A stretch of DNA of 64,000 nucleotides from an uncultured Roseovarius sp. (GTDB lineage: Bacteria > Pseudomonadota > Alphaproteobacteria > Rhodobacterales > Rhodobacteraceae), in the NCBI GenBank assembly GCA_947497295.1, contig CANMFU010000001.1, positions 620,001 to 684,000 on the forward strand, in the 5' to 3' direction. Each line of letters starts with the position of its first letter. Position 1 is the first letter of the stretch. Made by a program: the position numbers and the translations under genes. Below the pieces are notes generated by a model. That model did not search any database. It had not been told where the DNA came from and worked only from the letters and a program-made list of their open reading frames with translations. This document shows positions 9,873-20,334 of the stretch, one piece after another.

Positions 9873-11228
9873 ATGCGCCTGTCCCGTTATTTCCTGCCCG
9901 TCCTGAAGGAAACGCCCGCCGAGGCGCAGATCGTGTCCCACCGCCTGATGCTGCGCGCGGGCATGATCAAGCAGGCGGGCGCCGGGATTTACTCGTGGCT
10001 TCCCTTGGGGTTCAAGGTGCTGCGCAAGCTGGAGAATATCGTCCACGAAGAGCAGATACGCGCGGGCCATATCCCGATGCTGATGCCAACGCTGCAACCG
10101 GCCGATCTGTGGCGCGAATCCGGCCGCTACGACGACTATGGCGAGGAAATGCTGCGCATCAAGGACCGGCAGGGGCGCGATCTGCTCTATGGGCCGACCA
10201 ATGAGGAGATGATCACCGACATATTCCGCGCCCATGTGGGCAGCTACAAGGACCTGCCGCTGACGCTCTATCATATCCAGTGGAAATTCCGCGACGAGAT
10301 GCGCCCGCGCTTTGGCGTGATGCGGGGGCGCGAATTCTATATGAAGGATGGCTATAATTTTGACCTGACGCAGGAGGATGCGCTGCATTCCTACAACCGG
10401 CATCTGGTCAGCTATCTGCGCACCTATGAGCGGATGGGCCTGCAGGCGATCCCGATGCGCGCGGATTCCGGGCCGATCGGCGGCGACGATACGCATGAAT
10501 TTCTGGTGCTGGCCGAGACGGGCGAGAGCGAGGTGTTCTATGATTCCGAGATCACAGAGTTGAAATTCGGCGACCGCGAGGTCGATTACGATTCGCATGA
10601 GGCCTGCCGCGCAGTTCTGGATGAATTCACCTCGCGCTATGCCCGCACGGACGAAACCCATGACGAAGCGGTCTTTAAGGAGATCCCCGAAGAGCGGCAG
10701 CGCACGGCGCGAGGCATTGAAGTGGGGCAGATTTTTTACTTTGGGACCAAGTACTCCGAGGCGATGGGCGCCACCGTCCAAGGCCCCGATGGCAAGTCTG
10801 TCCCGGTTCATATGGGCAGCCATGGCATCGGCGTCAGCCGTTTGGTTGGCGCGATTATTGAGGCCAGCCACGACGACAAGGGCATCATCTGGCCCGAGGG
10901 CGTAACGCCGTTCCATGCCGGGATAGTCAATCTCAAGCAGGGCGACGGCGAGGCGGACGCAGCCTGCGAGTCGCTCTATGCCGGGATCACCGCGCTGGGC
11001 CTTGAGCCGCTCTATGACGACCGGGACGAGCGGGCAGGCGGCAAGTTTGCGACGATGGATCTGATTGGCCTGCCATGGCGGATTACGGTCGGGCCGCGCG
11101 GTTTGAAAAACGGTGTGGTCGAGTTGACCAGCCGCCGCACCGGCGAGAGTGAAGAAATGCCGCCTGAAGACGCGATCAAGCGGTTGGCGCAAATTTATGC
11201 GCCCCATCGTGGCACGCTGGTTGGCTAA
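9873..11228 (+). CDS. proS: Prolyl-tRNA synthetase, short alphaproteobacterial form
   Basis: A 451-residue class II prolyl-tRNA synthetase. Motif 2 lies in [20 protein letters not shown], followed by [10 protein letters not shown]. Motif 3 is [17 protein letters not shown]-terminal anticodon-binding domain contains [22 protein letters not shown]. It lacks the large editing insertion seen between motifs 2 and 3 in the roughly 570-residue enterobacterial enzyme, which is normal for alphaproteobacteria. I chose ATG 9873 ([20 protein letters not shown]) because GAGAGG precedes it by 6 bases and the family begins there. An upstream ATG at 9846 would add nine residues. Confidence 0.95.
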   Translation: MRLSRYFLPVLKETPAEAQIVSHRLMLRAGMIKQAGAGIYSWLPLGFKVLRKLENIVHEEQIRAGHIPMLMPTLQPADLWRESGRYDDYGEEMLRIKDRQGRDLLYGPTNEEMITDIFRAHVGSYKDLPLTLYHIQWKFRDEMRPRFGVMRGREFYMKDGYNFDLTQEDALHSYNRHLVSYLRTYERMGLQAIPMRADSGPIGGDDTHEFLVLAETGESEVFYDSEITELKFGDREVDYDSHEACRAVLDEFTSRYARTDETHDEAVFKEIPEERQRTARGIEVGQIFYFGTKYSEAMGATVQGPDGKSVPVHMGSHGIGVSRLVGAIIEASHDDKGIIWPEGVTPFHAGIVNLKQGDGEADAACESLYAGITALGLEPLYDDRDERAGGKFATMDLIGLPWRITVGPRGLKNGVVELTSRRTGESEEMPPEDAIKRLAQIYAPHRGTLVG

Positions 11229-11230
11229 GG

Positions 11231-11734
11231 ATGTTGAGCCGCGCGCTTATATTGGCGGGTGGCCTTGCCGGGGCCGCGGGACTGTCGCAGTTCCCAGAGT
11301 TTTCGCAGCAATATGTGCAGCGGCTGGGCGGCGCGGTAGATGAGCTGCATCGTTTCGTGACCGAGTTGGATGCGGATGCAACCGAGGTCGGGCTGACGCG
11401 CAGTGCGGCGCTGGCCGATCTGGCGCAGGGCGGTGCGATGGGTGCGCAGCGGGCCGAGACGATGGCAGGTGTGATCGTGCGATACGAGCGTCTGTCTGCT
11501 GATCTGACCGCGTTGCGCAGCGCCGGACCATTCACCCGCGCCCATCGGGCGCGCGATCTGGGTGACGCCGAGATTGCAAACGCTGCATGGGCCGAGTTCA
11601 AACCGGCGCTGCCGCTGACATTTGAGGGCGCTGTTTTTGCCGGGGCCGGTTTTCTGGGCGGACTGGGCGCAATAGCCGCCGCGCTGGCGCTGCTGAAAAT
11701 GCCATTTCGACGGCGGCGCGCCCGCTCGGCTTGA
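11231..11734 (+). CDS. DUF2937 family protein
   Basis: A 167-residue protein starting two bases after proS. A hydrophobic N-terminal segment (ALILAGGLAGAAGLSQFPEFSQQYVQRLGG) is followed by a helical, probably periplasmic, central part and a second transmembrane segment (LTFEGAVFAGAGFLGGLGAIAAALALL), ending in a basic tail. The topology and the FPEFSQQY(V/L)QRLGG motif fit DUF2937. The function is unknown. The minimal spacing to proS suggests one transcript, and lolC follows 53 bases later. Confidence 0.75.
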   Translation: MLSRALILAGGLAGAAGLSQFPEFSQQYVQRLGGAVDELHRFVTELDADATEVGLTRSAALADLAQGGAMGAQRAETMAGVIVRYERLSADLTALRSAGPFTRAHRARDLGDAEIANAAWAEFKPALPLTFEGAVFAGAGFLGGLGAIAAALALLKMPFRRRRARSA

Positions 11735-11787
11735 CGACAATTGTCCCCCGGCGCAAGTTGCGCAAAATTTTGCAGGAGTAATGCCAA

Positions 11788-13077
11788 GTGGCAGGCAAAT
11801 CCGCCCCCTTCGCCCCCTTTGAATGGATGATCGCTTGGCGCTATCTGCGCGCCAAGCGTGCCGAGGGCGGTGTCAGTGTGATGACGTGGATTTCGCTGAT
11901 CGGGATTACGCTGGCGGTGCTGGCGCTGATTGCCACATTGGCTGTAAGGGCCGGATTTCGGGCGGAATTTGTCGACACGATCCTTGGCTCGAACGCGCAT
12001 GTTACTGTTTACAACGCGGGCGAGATTGACGCGCAGACGGGCCGCGTTGACCGGATGCTTGGTGATTATCAGGCAATGGCCGGGCGCGTGCGCGACGTGC
12101 CGGGTGTGACCCGCGTCGCCCCGCTCATCAAGGGTCAGGTCATGGCCAATGCGCGCGATCGCAACGCGGGCGTTGAGGTGTTCGGCATCACACTGGACGA
12201 CTTGAAGGGTATTCCGCGCATTGCCGATCCCAGCACCGGGCAGGGCGATATCGAGCAGTTCGGCGACGGTATCGCCATCGGTTCGGGCGTGGCGCGAGAG
12301 TTGGGCGTGGGCCTCGGCGACAAGGTCAAGATCATCTCGCCGGGCGGGGTCAAGACGGCCTTTGGCACCACGCCGCGCGTCAATGCGTATGACGTGACCT
12401 ATATCTTCACTGCCGGGCGCTATGACATTGATCGCACACGGGTTTATATGCCCTTCGCCGAGGCGCAATCGTTCTTTAACCGCGAGGGCAGGGCAGATGA
12501 GCTGGAGGTGATGGTGACGGACCCTGAGCATGTCATGGATCTGTCCATTCCATTGATGCAAGCGGCGGGGGACCGGGCGCTACTATGGACCTGGCAGGAT
12601 CAGAGCGGCGGGTTTTTGCGCGCCCTAGAGGTCGAGGATAACGTGATGTTCATCATCCTGTCGATCCTCGTACTGATCGCGGCTATGAACATCACCAGCG
12701 GGCTGATCATGCTGGTCAAGAACAAGGGCCGCGACATTGGCATCCTGCGCACCATGGGCCTGACCGAGGGGTCGGTTCTGCGGATATTCTTTATTTGCGG
12801 GGCGTTTACCGGGATCATCGGGACTGCCATGGGCGTGATTCTTGGGTGTCTTTTTGCGATCTACATTGATCCTCTGTTTGGTTTCGTGAATTGGGCGATG
12901 GGCGGCGAGATCTGGGATCCGTCGGTCAGAGGCATCTATTATCTGCCTGCCAAGCTGCAATTGGGCGATGTCATGTCTGCGGTGACGCTGTCATTGACCT
13001 TGTCGTTTATCGTCACGATCTTCCCCGCGCGCCGCGCCGCGCGCATGAACCCGGTGGAGGCGTTGCGCTATGAGTGA
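11788..13077 (+). CDS. lolC: Lipoprotein-releasing ABC transporter permease (LolC/LolE family)
   Basis: A 429-residue inner-membrane protein of the LolCDE complex, which extracts outer-membrane lipoproteins from the inner membrane and passes them to LolA. The N-terminal membrane segment follows [30 protein letters not shown], the usual family start. A periplasmic MacB-like domain and three C-terminal FtsX-type helices with [25 protein letters not shown] complete it. The GTG start at 11788 has AGGAG ten bases upstream. A single permease gene is present where enterobacteria have both LolC and LolE, so the complex may be a homodimer (LolF-like), as inferred for other alphaproteobacteria. It overlaps lolD by eight bases. 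Confidence 0.92.
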   Translation: MAGKSAPFAPFEWMIAWRYLRAKRAEGGVSVMTWISLIGITLAVLALIATLAVRAGFRAEFVDTILGSNAHVTVYNAGEIDAQTGRVDRMLGDYQAMAGRVRDVPGVTRVAPLIKGQVMANARDRNAGVEVFGITLDDLKGIPRIADPSTGQGDIEQFGDGIAIGSGVARELGVGLGDKVKIISPGGVKTAFGTTPRVNAYDVTYIFTAGRYDIDRTRVYMPFAEAQSFFNREGRADELEVMVTDPEHVMDLSIPLMQAAGDRALLWTWQDQSGGFLRALEVEDNVMFIILSILVLIAAMNITSGLIMLVKNKGRDIGILRTMGLTEGSVLRIFFICGAFTGIIGTAMGVILGCLFAIYIDPLFGFVNWAMGGEIWDPSVRGIYYLPAKLQLGDVMSAVTLSLTLSFIVTIFPARRAARMNPVEALRYE

Positions 13078-13753
13078 TGCCGTGCTGAGCCTGACGGGTA
13101 TTGAGAAGATCTACAATCGCGGCAAGCAGAACGAGATTGTCGTGCTGAAAGGCGCAGATCTACACATCGCGCGGGCCGAGATTGTTGCGCTCGTTGCGCC
13201 TTCGGGCGCGGGTAAATCGACCTTGCTGCATATCGCGGGGCTGCTGGATACTGCGGATGCGGGCGAGGTGGCGATCGGCGGCACTGTGATGACCGGGCTG
13301 GGCGATCGCCGCCGCACCATCGCGCGGCGTCGTGATATTGGGTTTGTTTACCAATTCCACCATTTGCTGCCGGAGTTCACCGCGTTGGAGAACGTCGCTT
13401 TGCCGCAACTGGCCGATGGTGCGCCGCGCCGCGAAGCGGATGCGCGCGCGCAAGAATTGCTGGATCATGTCGGCGTGGGACTGCGCGCCGGGCATCGACC
13501 GTCGGCTATGTCAGGGGGCGAACAGCAGCGGGTTGCGTTCTGTCGGGCCTTGGCAAACCAGCCGCGCCTTTTACTCGCTGATGAGCCGACAGGCAATCTA
13601 GACCCCGTCACATCCGATCAGGTGTTTGCAACGCTGATGGGTTTGGTGCGCGACACCGGGCTGTCTGCGTTGATCGCAACCCACAACCTGGACCTGGCGG
13701 CCCGGATGGACCGGGTGGTCAAGCTGGACCGCGGGTTGATCGTGCCGGGATGA
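13070..13753 (+). CDS. lolD: Lipoprotein-releasing ABC transporter ATPase LolD
   Basis: A 227-residue ABC ATPase that powers lipoprotein release together with the permease encoded just upstream. Visible motifs are the Walker [10 protein letters not shown] (Ala in place of the common Gly), the Q-loop [16 protein letters not shown], which matches the LolD/MacB family, the signature [14 protein letters not shown], the Walker [13 protein letters not shown] and the switch His in IATHNLDLA. The eight-base overlap with lolC indicates translational coupling. Confidence 0.95.
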   Translation: MSDAVLSLTGIEKIYNRGKQNEIVVLKGADLHIARAEIVALVAPSGAGKSTLLHIAGLLDTADAGEVAIGGTVMTGLGDRRRTIARRRDIGFVYQFHHLLPEFTALENVALPQLADGAPRREADARAQELLDHVGVGLRAGHRPSAMSGGEQQRVAFCRALANQPRLLLADEPTGNLDPVTSDQVFATLMGLVRDTGLSALIATHNLDLAARMDRVVKLDRGLIVPG

Positions 13754-13811
13754 TTGACGGCGGGCGCGGGCGTGGCCAAAAGACTGAGTGACAAACCAAG
13801 GAGGCGCCCAT

Positions 13812-14807
13812 ATGCCGCATATTGAGATTGCCGAGATCGAGAAGCTGTCCAAAGCTGCGCTGATGCGCCATGGCGCGCAGGAGTGGATCGCCGCCAGCGT
13901 AGCGAGTGCAATCCGCGAAGCCGAGGCGACGGGCAACCGGATTTGCGGGCTGTACTATTTAGAGAGCTATTGCCAGCAATTGCAGTCTGGCCGGGTCGAG
14001 GGCGCGGCCGTGCCCGACGTCACGCGCCCGCGCCCCGGATCGGTGCGGGTGGACGCACAGTTCGGCTTTGCGCAGGCCGCGTTCGAGCGCGCGTTGCCAG
14101 AGGCGATCAGCGCGGCGCGGGAGTGCGGGACAGCTTCGCTGGCCGTGTGCCATGCGCATACCTGCACGTCTTTGGGCTATTTTACCGGTCAGATTGCGCG
14201 CGCGGGGTTGATTGGGCTTGGCCTGACCAACGCCACACCCATCGTGGCGCCGCCCGGTGGCAAGACGCGCGTGATTGGCACCAACCCCATCGCGTTTTCC
14301 GTACCGGATGGACAGGGCGGTATTGCGATGCAGTCTGACCAGTCCACCACTACCGTCGCGCTGGGCAAGATCACGATGGCCAAGGCTGCGGGCGAGCCTA
14401 TTCCAGAGGGCTGGGCCGTCGACAGCAACGGCAATCCGACGACTGATCCAGTGGCGGCGTTGGGTGGGTCGCTGGTTAGCCTTGGGGCCGGTATGGCGGG
14501 GTACAAGGGCTGGGGTTTTGGCCTGATGGCCGAAATTCTGGCGGCAGGGCTGACCGGCAGTCTTGCCAGTCAGGACGTCGCGCCACTGAAGGCGCCGGAG
14601 GGCGCGCCGCACGATCTGGGTCAGTTTTACCTGCTGATTGATCCGGGCATGTCGGATCATTTCGCCACCCGGCTTGCCCGCGTGGCCGAAGGAGTTGCCG
14701 CCAACGAGGGCGCGCGCATGCCGGGGCAGGGGCGCGTTCTGGCAAAGGCGGTGGACGTGCCAGACGCGCTGTGGGCGCAGGTTCAGGGGCTGGCGGGCGC
14801 GGCCTGA
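13812..14807 (+). CDS. Ldh2 family (malate/L-lactate/ureidoglycolate-type) oxidoreductase
   Basis: A 331-residue NAD(P)-dependent dehydrogenase of the Ldh2/YlbC family, whose members act on malate, lactate, ureidoglycolate, sulfolactate or cyclic imino acids such as delta1-pyrroline-2-carboxylate. Characteristic segments are the N-terminal helix pair (AALMRHGAQEWIAASVASAIREAEATGNRICGL in outline), GLGLTNATPIVAPPGG, RVIGTNPIAFSVP, and YKGWGFGLMAEILAAGLTG near the C-terminus. ATG 13812 is preceded by a perfect AAGGAGG at 13798-13804. The catalytic His normally found in an HFG motif is replaced by HAHTCTSLGYF, so the substrate is uncertain. There is no obvious operon partner. Confidence 0.85.
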   Translation: MPHIEIAEIEKLSKAALMRHGAQEWIAASVASAIREAEATGNRICGLYYLESYCQQLQSGRVEGAAVPDVTRPRPGSVRVDAQFGFAQAAFERALPEAISAARECGTASLAVCHAHTCTSLGYFTGQIARAGLIGLGLTNATPIVAPPGGKTRVIGTNPIAFSVPDGQGGIAMQSDQSTTTVALGKITMAKAAGEPIPEGWAVDSNGNPTTDPVAALGGSLVSLGAGMAGYKGWGFGLMAEILAAGLTGSLASQDVAPLKAPEGAPHDLGQFYLLIDPGMSDHFATRLARVAEGVAANEGARMPGQGRVLAKAVDVPDALWAQVQGLAGAA

Positions 14808-14860
14808 ACAATTTGATTTGTCGCAGTGGCGCGATACTTTTCCCGCAGGGAGGAGTATCC

Positions 14861-15268
14861 ATGAGACATCTTATATTTGTAGTGTGCGCCATTGCGGGAA
14901 TTGGTTTTGGTCCAGCCGCACGTGCGCAGGAAGAGCCTATTCGCGCAGTTATATCCGCTCAGATCGCGGCGTTCGAGACGGATGATTTCGACACCGCGTT
15001 CACCTTTGCCAGCCCGACCATCCAAAGCATTTTCGGCAGCGCGCAGAACTTCGGCGCGATGGTCAAGAACGGCTACCCTATGGTCTGGCGGCCCGATGAC
15101 CTGAAATTTCTGGCGCTGGAGCGGCGCGGCGGGGTGCTGTGGCAGGATGTGCTTGTGCGGGACGCGCGGGGCGCGCTGCATATTCTCGAATACCAGATGC
15201 AGCAAGGCGATTCGGGGTGGAAAATCAACGGTGTGCATATCCGGCGCGCGACCGCCGGGACGGCATGA
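14861..15268 (+). CDS. Secreted DUF4864 domain protein
   Basis: A 135-residue protein with an N-terminal signal peptide (MRHLIFVVCAIAGIGFGPAARA) followed by a small alpha+beta fold: IRAVISAQIAAFETDDFDTAFTFASP, a pattern like NTF2-related DUF4864, then WQDVLVRD and LEYQMQQGDSGWKINGV. The start is ATG 14861, with AGGGAGGAG just upstream. The role in the periplasm is unknown. It follows the Ldh2-family gene after 53 bases on the same strand. Confidence 0.75.
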   Translation: MRHLIFVVCAIAGIGFGPAARAQEEPIRAVISAQIAAFETDDFDTAFTFASPTIQSIFGSAQNFGAMVKNGYPMVWRPDDLKFLALERRGGVLWQDVLVRDARGALHILEYQMQQGDSGWKINGVHIRRATAGTA

Positions 15269-15426
15269 TGGGTTTTTGCCGGCCCAGGCACCGTCACGGT
15301 GGTGCCAGAGGCGATTAACCTTGGCTCTGTATTTCCCTCGTCCATCGGGGTGCGCCCCGGGCTGGCGTAAAATGTGACATCCCGATGCGTCCCTAGGGGC
15401 CGCGACGGATGCGAAAGGGAAATTAG

Positions 15427-17718
15427 ATGAACAAGGCAGTTACTGACGGGATCCTCTTCATGCCGCCCAGCTTTGGGGCCGGTCTGAATGTCTGGTCCAG
15501 CGGCGATGGCACACCGGGATCCGACACCTACGCAAACGCTGTAAACGCAGCCTTTGTGCCCGCCGATCAGGATTTCGGCAGCGCGCTGGAGTTACAAAAG
15601 GCCACGGCGGTTCAAAAGCTGCGCTATATGGGACAGACGCCGATCCTGCCGGGCTGCTACCTGCGCGTTACCGCACGGATCAAGGCAATCTCGGGCAACC
15701 TGCCCACGGTGCGCATTGCCGGATGGGCGGGCGCGCCAGACGGCGGCCATGTCAGCGGCGCGGTACAGTTTGGTCCTCAGACCACCCTGCAAAGCTATGG
15801 CAAAGTGGTTGAGGTCAGTGCCATCGTGGGTACAGGCAATCGCACGGGTGTGGATATGGTATGGGGGCCGCAGCCCAGCTATGGCCATTTCGGACTGGAC
15901 CTGACCGGCGCGAATGGTGGCATTGTGCGGATCGATGATATCGAGATCGAGGATATCACCCGCGTGTTTCTGCGCGATCTGCTGGGCATGGTCGATGTGC
16001 GCGACTACGGCGCTATTGGCGACGGCGTACATGATGACGCGCAAGCCTTTGAGGACGCTGACGCTGCCGCAGACGGGCGTGATGTGGTGGTGCCGCATGG
16101 CACGTACCATATGGGCGATAGCGTGACGATGCAGTCCGCGGTGCGTTTTGACGGCACTGTTACGATGGCTACGCAGCATGTTTTCACACTGACAAAGAAC
16201 TTCAATCTGCCTGCCTATATCGACGCGTTCGGTGACGAAGAACTGGCGTTTCGCAAGGCGTTTCAGGCGATGCTGAACAATTCCGGCCATGACTCGCTGG
16301 ATATGCAGGGGCGCATTATATCGCTGACGGGTCCGATTGATATGGGCGCGGCGGTGCCGGACAAATCCAGCTATTCCCAGCGCCGTATTATCAAGAACGG
16401 TCAGTTCTACGCTTTGGACCGGCCGGCCTGGGATACGGAAGTGTTCACGTCGCAGGCAACCTACTCGCCGCGCAACAGCCTGGTCCTGACGGGCGTAACC
16501 AACGTGGCGAATATCCCCATCGGTGCCATTGTCGAGGGCAATGGTGTGGGCCGCGAAGTTTATGTCAGCGGGGTGGACGTAGCAGCACAGGAAGTGCGGC
16601 TGAGCCAGCAATTATATGACGCAGCCGGCACGCAAATTTTCACCTTTCGCCGGTTCAAGTACATGCTGGATTTCAGCGCGTTCGATAAACTGAGCAAGTT
16701 TTCCATCTCGAACGTGGAATTTCAGGCAAGTGGGGAATGTAGCTGCGTGATGCTGCCGCGCGCCGGCACCGGGTTTCATTTTCGCGATTGTTTTTTTACC
16801 AGCCCCAAGGATCGCGGAATCTCCAGCCCTGCGCTAGGCGATCAGGGCATGATCGTGGATCGCTGCCAGTTTCTGTCCAATGAGGGGTCATTGAATGTCG
16901 CCGACCGGGTATCGATTGCGCTGAACGCCAACGCGAACGACGTCAAGCTCCGTGATAACCGCATCGTGCGGTTCCGCCATTTTGCCCTGCTGGCGGGGTC
17001 CAGCAATATTGTTTCGGGAAACCACTGGTTTCAGGGTGACAGTTCCAACGAAGGCACGCGCAGCGCCGGTCTGATCCTGACGCGGACGAACTGCCGCACG
17101 ACCATCAATTCCAACTATGTCGACAACTGTTTCATCGAGTGGAGCAACGAGCATGACAGCGCGCCGGAATATTCCAGCGAATTTTCGTTCAGCGCGCTCA
17201 ATCTGGTCGATAACGTGTTTCTGGCCGGTAACGTTGCGCCTTGGTTCACGTTTTTGGTCGTCAAACCGCATGGCGCGGGGCATTTCCTGAACGGGGTCAA
17301 TGTGAGCGGCAATTCATTCCGCATTATTGATAATCCCGTGGACCGGATCGAACGGATCGACACCAGCTTTGCTGAACTGGATTACAACCGGATCAAGAAT
17401 ATTGCATTCAGCGACAATACGTTCGGCAATATCTTCAACCCGGTCTCAAGCCCGTTGCTGCTGGAATATGACCAAAGCTCGCCCGCATCGACCTGGACGA
17501 TACAGCCGGGTGCCAGCCTGCCGTTCGGCGCCTATGCACAAACGGTCACGTCTGTTCTGCCAGCAGGACCGTTGCGGGACGCAGGCGGCAATATCGTGCA
17601 TGTGGCCCCTTACTATGAGGCCAAGCAGGGGCCGGATCGCAACCAGATTCGACTGCAATTTGGCACGCCAGTCCGCGGGACAGTCACGGTGATGGTGCGC
17701 ATTGACGATCCGTTCTGA
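15427..17718 (+). CDS. Large parallel beta-helix protein, pectate-lyase/GH28-related fold
   Basis: A 763-residue protein with no cleavable signal peptide. After a roughly 180-residue N-terminal beta-rich region there is a segment typical of the pectate-lyase superfamily start, VDVRDYGAIGDGVHDDAQAFEDA, with VVVPHGTYHMGDSVTM about 30 residues later. Long runs of right-handed beta-helix repeats follow, with Asn ladders (NIVSGNHWFQGD, TTINSNYVDNCF, NGVNVSGNSFRIIDN, NIAFSDNTFGN). The C-terminus is a separate beta domain. The fold suggests a polysaccharide lyase or hydrolase, or a structural surface protein. Catalytic residues cannot be assigned by eye, and the export route is unclear. A strong hairpin follows. 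Confidence 0.75.
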   Translation: MNKAVTDGILFMPPSFGAGLNVWSSGDGTPGSDTYANAVNAAFVPADQDFGSALELQKATAVQKLRYMGQTPILPGCYLRVTARIKAISGNLPTVRIAGWAGAPDGGHVSGAVQFGPQTTLQSYGKVVEVSAIVGTGNRTGVDMVWGPQPSYGHFGLDLTGANGGIVRIDDIEIEDITRVFLRDLLGMVDVRDYGAIGDGVHDDAQAFEDADAAADGRDVVVPHGTYHMGDSVTMQSAVRFDGTVTMATQHVFTLTKNFNLPAYIDAFGDEELAFRKAFQAMLNNSGHDSLDMQGRIISLTGPIDMGAAVPDKSSYSQRRIIKNGQFYALDRPAWDTEVFTSQATYSPRNSLVLTGVTNVANIPIGAIVEGNGVGREVYVSGVDVAAQEVRLSQQLYDAAGTQIFTFRRFKYMLDFSAFDKLSKFSISNVEFQASGECSCVMLPRAGTGFHFRDCFFTSPKDRGISSPALGDQGMIVDRCQFLSNEGSLNVADRVSIALNANANDVKLRDNRIVRFRHFALLAGSSNIVSGNHWFQGDSSNEGTRSAGLILTRTNCRTTINSNYVDNCFIEWSNEHDSAPEYSSEFSFSALNLVDNVFLAGNVAPWFTFLVVKPHGAGHFLNGVNVSGNSFRIIDNPVDRIERIDTSFAELDYNRIKNIAFSDNTFGNIFNPVSSPLLLEYDQSSPASTWTIQPGASLPFGAYAQTVTSVLPAGPLRDAGGNIVHVAPYYEAKQGPDRNQIRLQFGTPVRGTVTVMVRIDDPF

Positions 17719-17780
17719 GCTGACATAAGCGCCAAAAGAAGTTCAGTGCCAGGTAGCACCGTCTGCACTGTTGCTATACT

Positions 17781-17811
17781 GCCAGCGGCTCCGTATTGCG
17801 GGGCCGCTGGC
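17781..17811 (+). terminator. Hairpin terminator after beta-helix gene
   Basis: Perfect 9-bp arms, GCCAGCGGC (17781-17789) and GCCGCTGGC (17803-17811), are followed by GCGTTTTG. The T-run is short, but stem strength and position 60 bases after the stop support an intrinsic terminator for the upstream plus-strand gene. Confidence 0.65.
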
Positions 17812-18023
17812 GCGTTTTGAAGCAACGGCAAAAACTGGTTCTTGTCGCCTGACACACCGATAGGAAGCATAACTGCTTTACCTTGAACATGAGACATTCA
17901 TTCAAGACGTATGCCTAAGATGCGAAAGCATCTGTTCTCATATGAACGCAGGCACAGCCACAACGATTGAAAGGGTTATTCCCGCATTTCCCCAAGGCAC
18001 GGCGGATGGCTTTCAGCCTTCAG

Positions 18024-18035
18024 AAAATACTCAAA
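18024..18035 (+). repeat. Intergenic motif AAAATACTCAAA, copy 1
   Basis: One of three exact copies of AAAATACTCAAA in this window. All lie in short non-coding stretches next to gene ends, and all follow a pyrimidine-rich TTCA(T/G)C(C)TT-like segment. This copy lies just beyond the 3' end of purL, in the convergent gap. Confidence 0.5.
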
Positions 18036-18047
18036 TCCACGGCCCGA

Positions 18048-20213
18048 TCATGCAAAGCGATCCGCAAGGCTTGTGCGGAACATCTGGCTGAGCCCATCAA
18101 GGGATGCTTCGGATGCCCCGATACGCACCTGATCACCGGTGAATTTGCCCACGCTGGAGATTGGCACACCTGCGCGGCCCGCCTCAGACATCAGCGCCTC
18201 TGCCTGATCGAAGTTGCAGGCGACAAGATAGCGCGCCTGATCTTCGCCAAAGAGCGTCGCGGTGTCGGCGCTGTCCAGATGCACGCCAACGCCGGCCGCT
18301 TCGGCCATCTCGAACGCTGCCAGCGCAAGGCCGCCATCGCTGAGGTCGGTGCAGGCGCGGATCAGCGCGTGGTTGGCGCGGATGAAATCGCCGTTGCGCT
18401 TTTCCGCTGCCAGATCGACCTCGGGCGCGTCGCCCTCAACGCGGCCAAAGACTTCGGCAAGCAGCGCTGACTGGCCCAGATGGCCGTGCGTTTCGCCAAT
18501 CAGCAGCGCAACATGCCCGTCGCGGGCTTGGCCGATGATGGCCTCATCTTCATGCGCAATCAGGCCAACCGCGCCGATGGTCGGAGTGGGCAGGATCGCG
18601 GTGCCGTCCGTTTCGTTATAAAGCGATACGTTGCCGGACACGATTGGCATATCGAGGGCTGCCACAGCCTCTCCAATACCCTTGATCGCACTAACGAGCT
18701 GGCCCATGATTTGCGCTTTTTCGGGATTGCCGAAGTTCAAATTATCCGTACTTGCCAGTGGCTTCGCACCCAAAGATGAGAGATTGCGATAGGCCTCGGC
18801 CACCGCCTGCTTGCCACCCATTTCGGGATTGGCCTGCACGTAGCGGGGCGTCACGTCGGAGGTGAAGGCCAGAAGCTTGTCGGTGCCATGCACACGGATC
18901 AGACCGGCGCCCAGGCCGGGCCCGCGCACAGTGTCGGCCATGACCATGGTGTCATATTGTTCATACACCCATTCGCGGCTGCAATAGTTCGGCGATGAAA
19001 TCAGCGCGCGCAGCCCGTCGATAGGGTCGATCTGCGGCACGGTTGCCGGGTCCAGTGGTGTGGGCGCCGGTGTTTCCACCCAAGGGCGGTCGTATTCGGG
19101 CGCGGTGCCGGACAGCGCGGCCAGCGGCAGATCGGCCTTGACCACGTTGTTGTGCATGATCAGGAAGCGGTCTTCGGCGATTGTTTCGCCGACGATGGCG
19201 AAATCGAGATCCCATTTCTCGAACACGGCGCGGGCTTCTGCCTCCAGCGACGGCTCCAGCACCATCAGCATGCGTTCCTGAGATTCCGACAGCATCATCT
19301 CATAGGCGGTCATGCCGTCTTCGCGCTGCGGCACGGCTTCGAGGTTCAGGCGCACGCCAAGGCCGCCTTTATCGCCCATTTCCACCGCCGAGCAGGTGAG
19401 GCCAGCGGCGCCCATGTCCTGAATCGAGATCACGGCACCGGTCGCCATCAGCTCCAGAGTGGCTTCCATCAGGCGTTTTTCGGTGAAGGGATCGCCGACC
19501 TGAACGGTCGGGCGCTTGTCCTCGATCGTGTCGTCAAATTCGGCAGAGGCCATGGTTGCGCCGCCGACGCCATCGCGCCCCGTCTTGGCACCGAGATAGA
19601 CCACGGGGCGGCCTACGCCGGACGCAGCGGAGTAGAAAATCTTGTCTGTGTCGGCAAGCCCGGCGGCAAACGCGTTGACCAGGCAGTTGCCGTTATAGGC
19701 GGGATCAAAGCGCAGCTCGCCGCCCACGGTGGGCACGCCGAACGCGTTGCCATAGCCGCCGATGCCTGCGACCACGCCATGCACCAGCTGGCGCGTCTTG
19801 TGGTGGTCCGGCTCTCCGAAGCTGAGCGAATTCATCGCCGCAATCGGGCGTGCGCCCATGGTAAAGACGTCGCGCAGGATGCCGCCAACGCCGGTCGCCG
19901 CGCCCTGATAGGGTTCGATATAGGACGGGTGGTTGTGCGACTCCATCTTGAACACAACGCACTGGCCGTCACCGATATCGACGATGCCGGCGTTTTCGCC
20001 GGGGCCGCAAATGACCTGCGGGCCGGTGGTGGGCAGGGTGCGCAGCCATTTCTTGGAGGATTTGTAGCTGCAATGCTCGTTCCACATGGCGGAAAAGATG
20101 CCGAGTTCCGTGAATGTCGGCTCGCGTCCGATGATATCGAGGATGCGATCATACTCGTCCGGTTTCAGCCCGTGGCTGGCGATCAGGTCAGGGGTGATGT
20201 CCGGCTCGTTCAT
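18048..20213 (-). CDS. purL: Phosphoribosylformylglycinamidine synthase, PurL subunit (small type)
   Basis: A 721-residue small-type PurL, the ATP-dependent synthetase subunit of FGAM synthase (step four of purine synthesis). It works with PurS and the glutaminase PurQ, both encoded about 2.5 kb away on the other strand. Key segments are [18 protein letters not shown] near the N-terminus, [38 protein letters not shown] in outline, [17 protein letters not shown] and LSESQERML, and in the second half [19 protein letters not shown] and [10 protein letters not shown]. The length matches the small PurL family and excludes the roughly 1300-residue fused enzyme. It stands alone on the minus strand. 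Confidence 0.97.
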   Translation of the reverse strand: MNEPDITPDLIASHGLKPDEYDRILDIIGREPTFTELGIFSAMWNEHCSYKSSKKWLRTLPTTGPQVICGPGENAGIVDIGDGQCVVFKMESHNHPSYIEPYQGAATGVGGILRDVFTMGARPIAAMNSLSFGEPDHHKTRQLVHGVVAGIGGYGNAFGVPTVGGELRFDPAYNGNCLVNAFAAGLADTDKIFYSAASGVGRPVVYLGAKTGRDGVGGATMASAEFDDTIEDKRPTVQVGDPFTEKRLMEATLELMATGAVISIQDMGAAGLTCSAVEMGDKGGLGVRLNLEAVPQREDGMTAYEMMLSESQERMLMVLEPSLEAEARAVFEKWDLDFAIVGETIAEDRFLIMHNNVVKADLPLAALSGTAPEYDRPWVETPAPTPLDPATVPQIDPIDGLRALISSPNYCSREWVYEQYDTMVMADTVRGPGLGAGLIRVHGTDKLLAFTSDVTPRYVQANPEMGGKQAVAEAYRNLSSLGAKPLASTDNLNFGNPEKAQIMGQLVSAIKGIGEAVAALDMPIVSGNVSLYNETDGTAILPTPTIGAVGLIAHEDEAIIGQARDGHVALLIGETHGHLGQSALLAEVFGRVEGDAPEVDLAAEKRNGDFIRANHALIRACTDLSDGGLALAAFEMAEAAGVGVHLDSADTATLFGEDQARYLVACNFDQAEALMSEAGRAGVPISSVGKFTGDQVRIGASEASLDGLSQMFRTSLADRFA

Positions 20214-20334
20214 GGTGCAATATCCCTCAGGCTGCTGGCTTGGCGTCTCTTTAAGCGATTGCGCGCGAGGGGGGAAGGGGGGCGCCGCGTGACGCGGCTA
20301 CGCATACCCCCCGCCCGGCACGCGCCGCTTGCGC

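Larger units (their letters stand above)
17719..18047. other. Convergent intergenic region between the beta-helix gene and purL
   Basis: These 329 bases separate two convergent genes. They contain a strong hairpin (17781-17811) and one copy of a short motif, AAAATACTCAAA (18024-18035), that recurs in two other gene ends of the window. I see no coding potential. Confidence 0.6.

Noticed and set aside
9783..11207. 474-codon open frame opposite proS
   Set aside because: It is antisense to a clear tRNA-synthetase gene and shows no family motifs.
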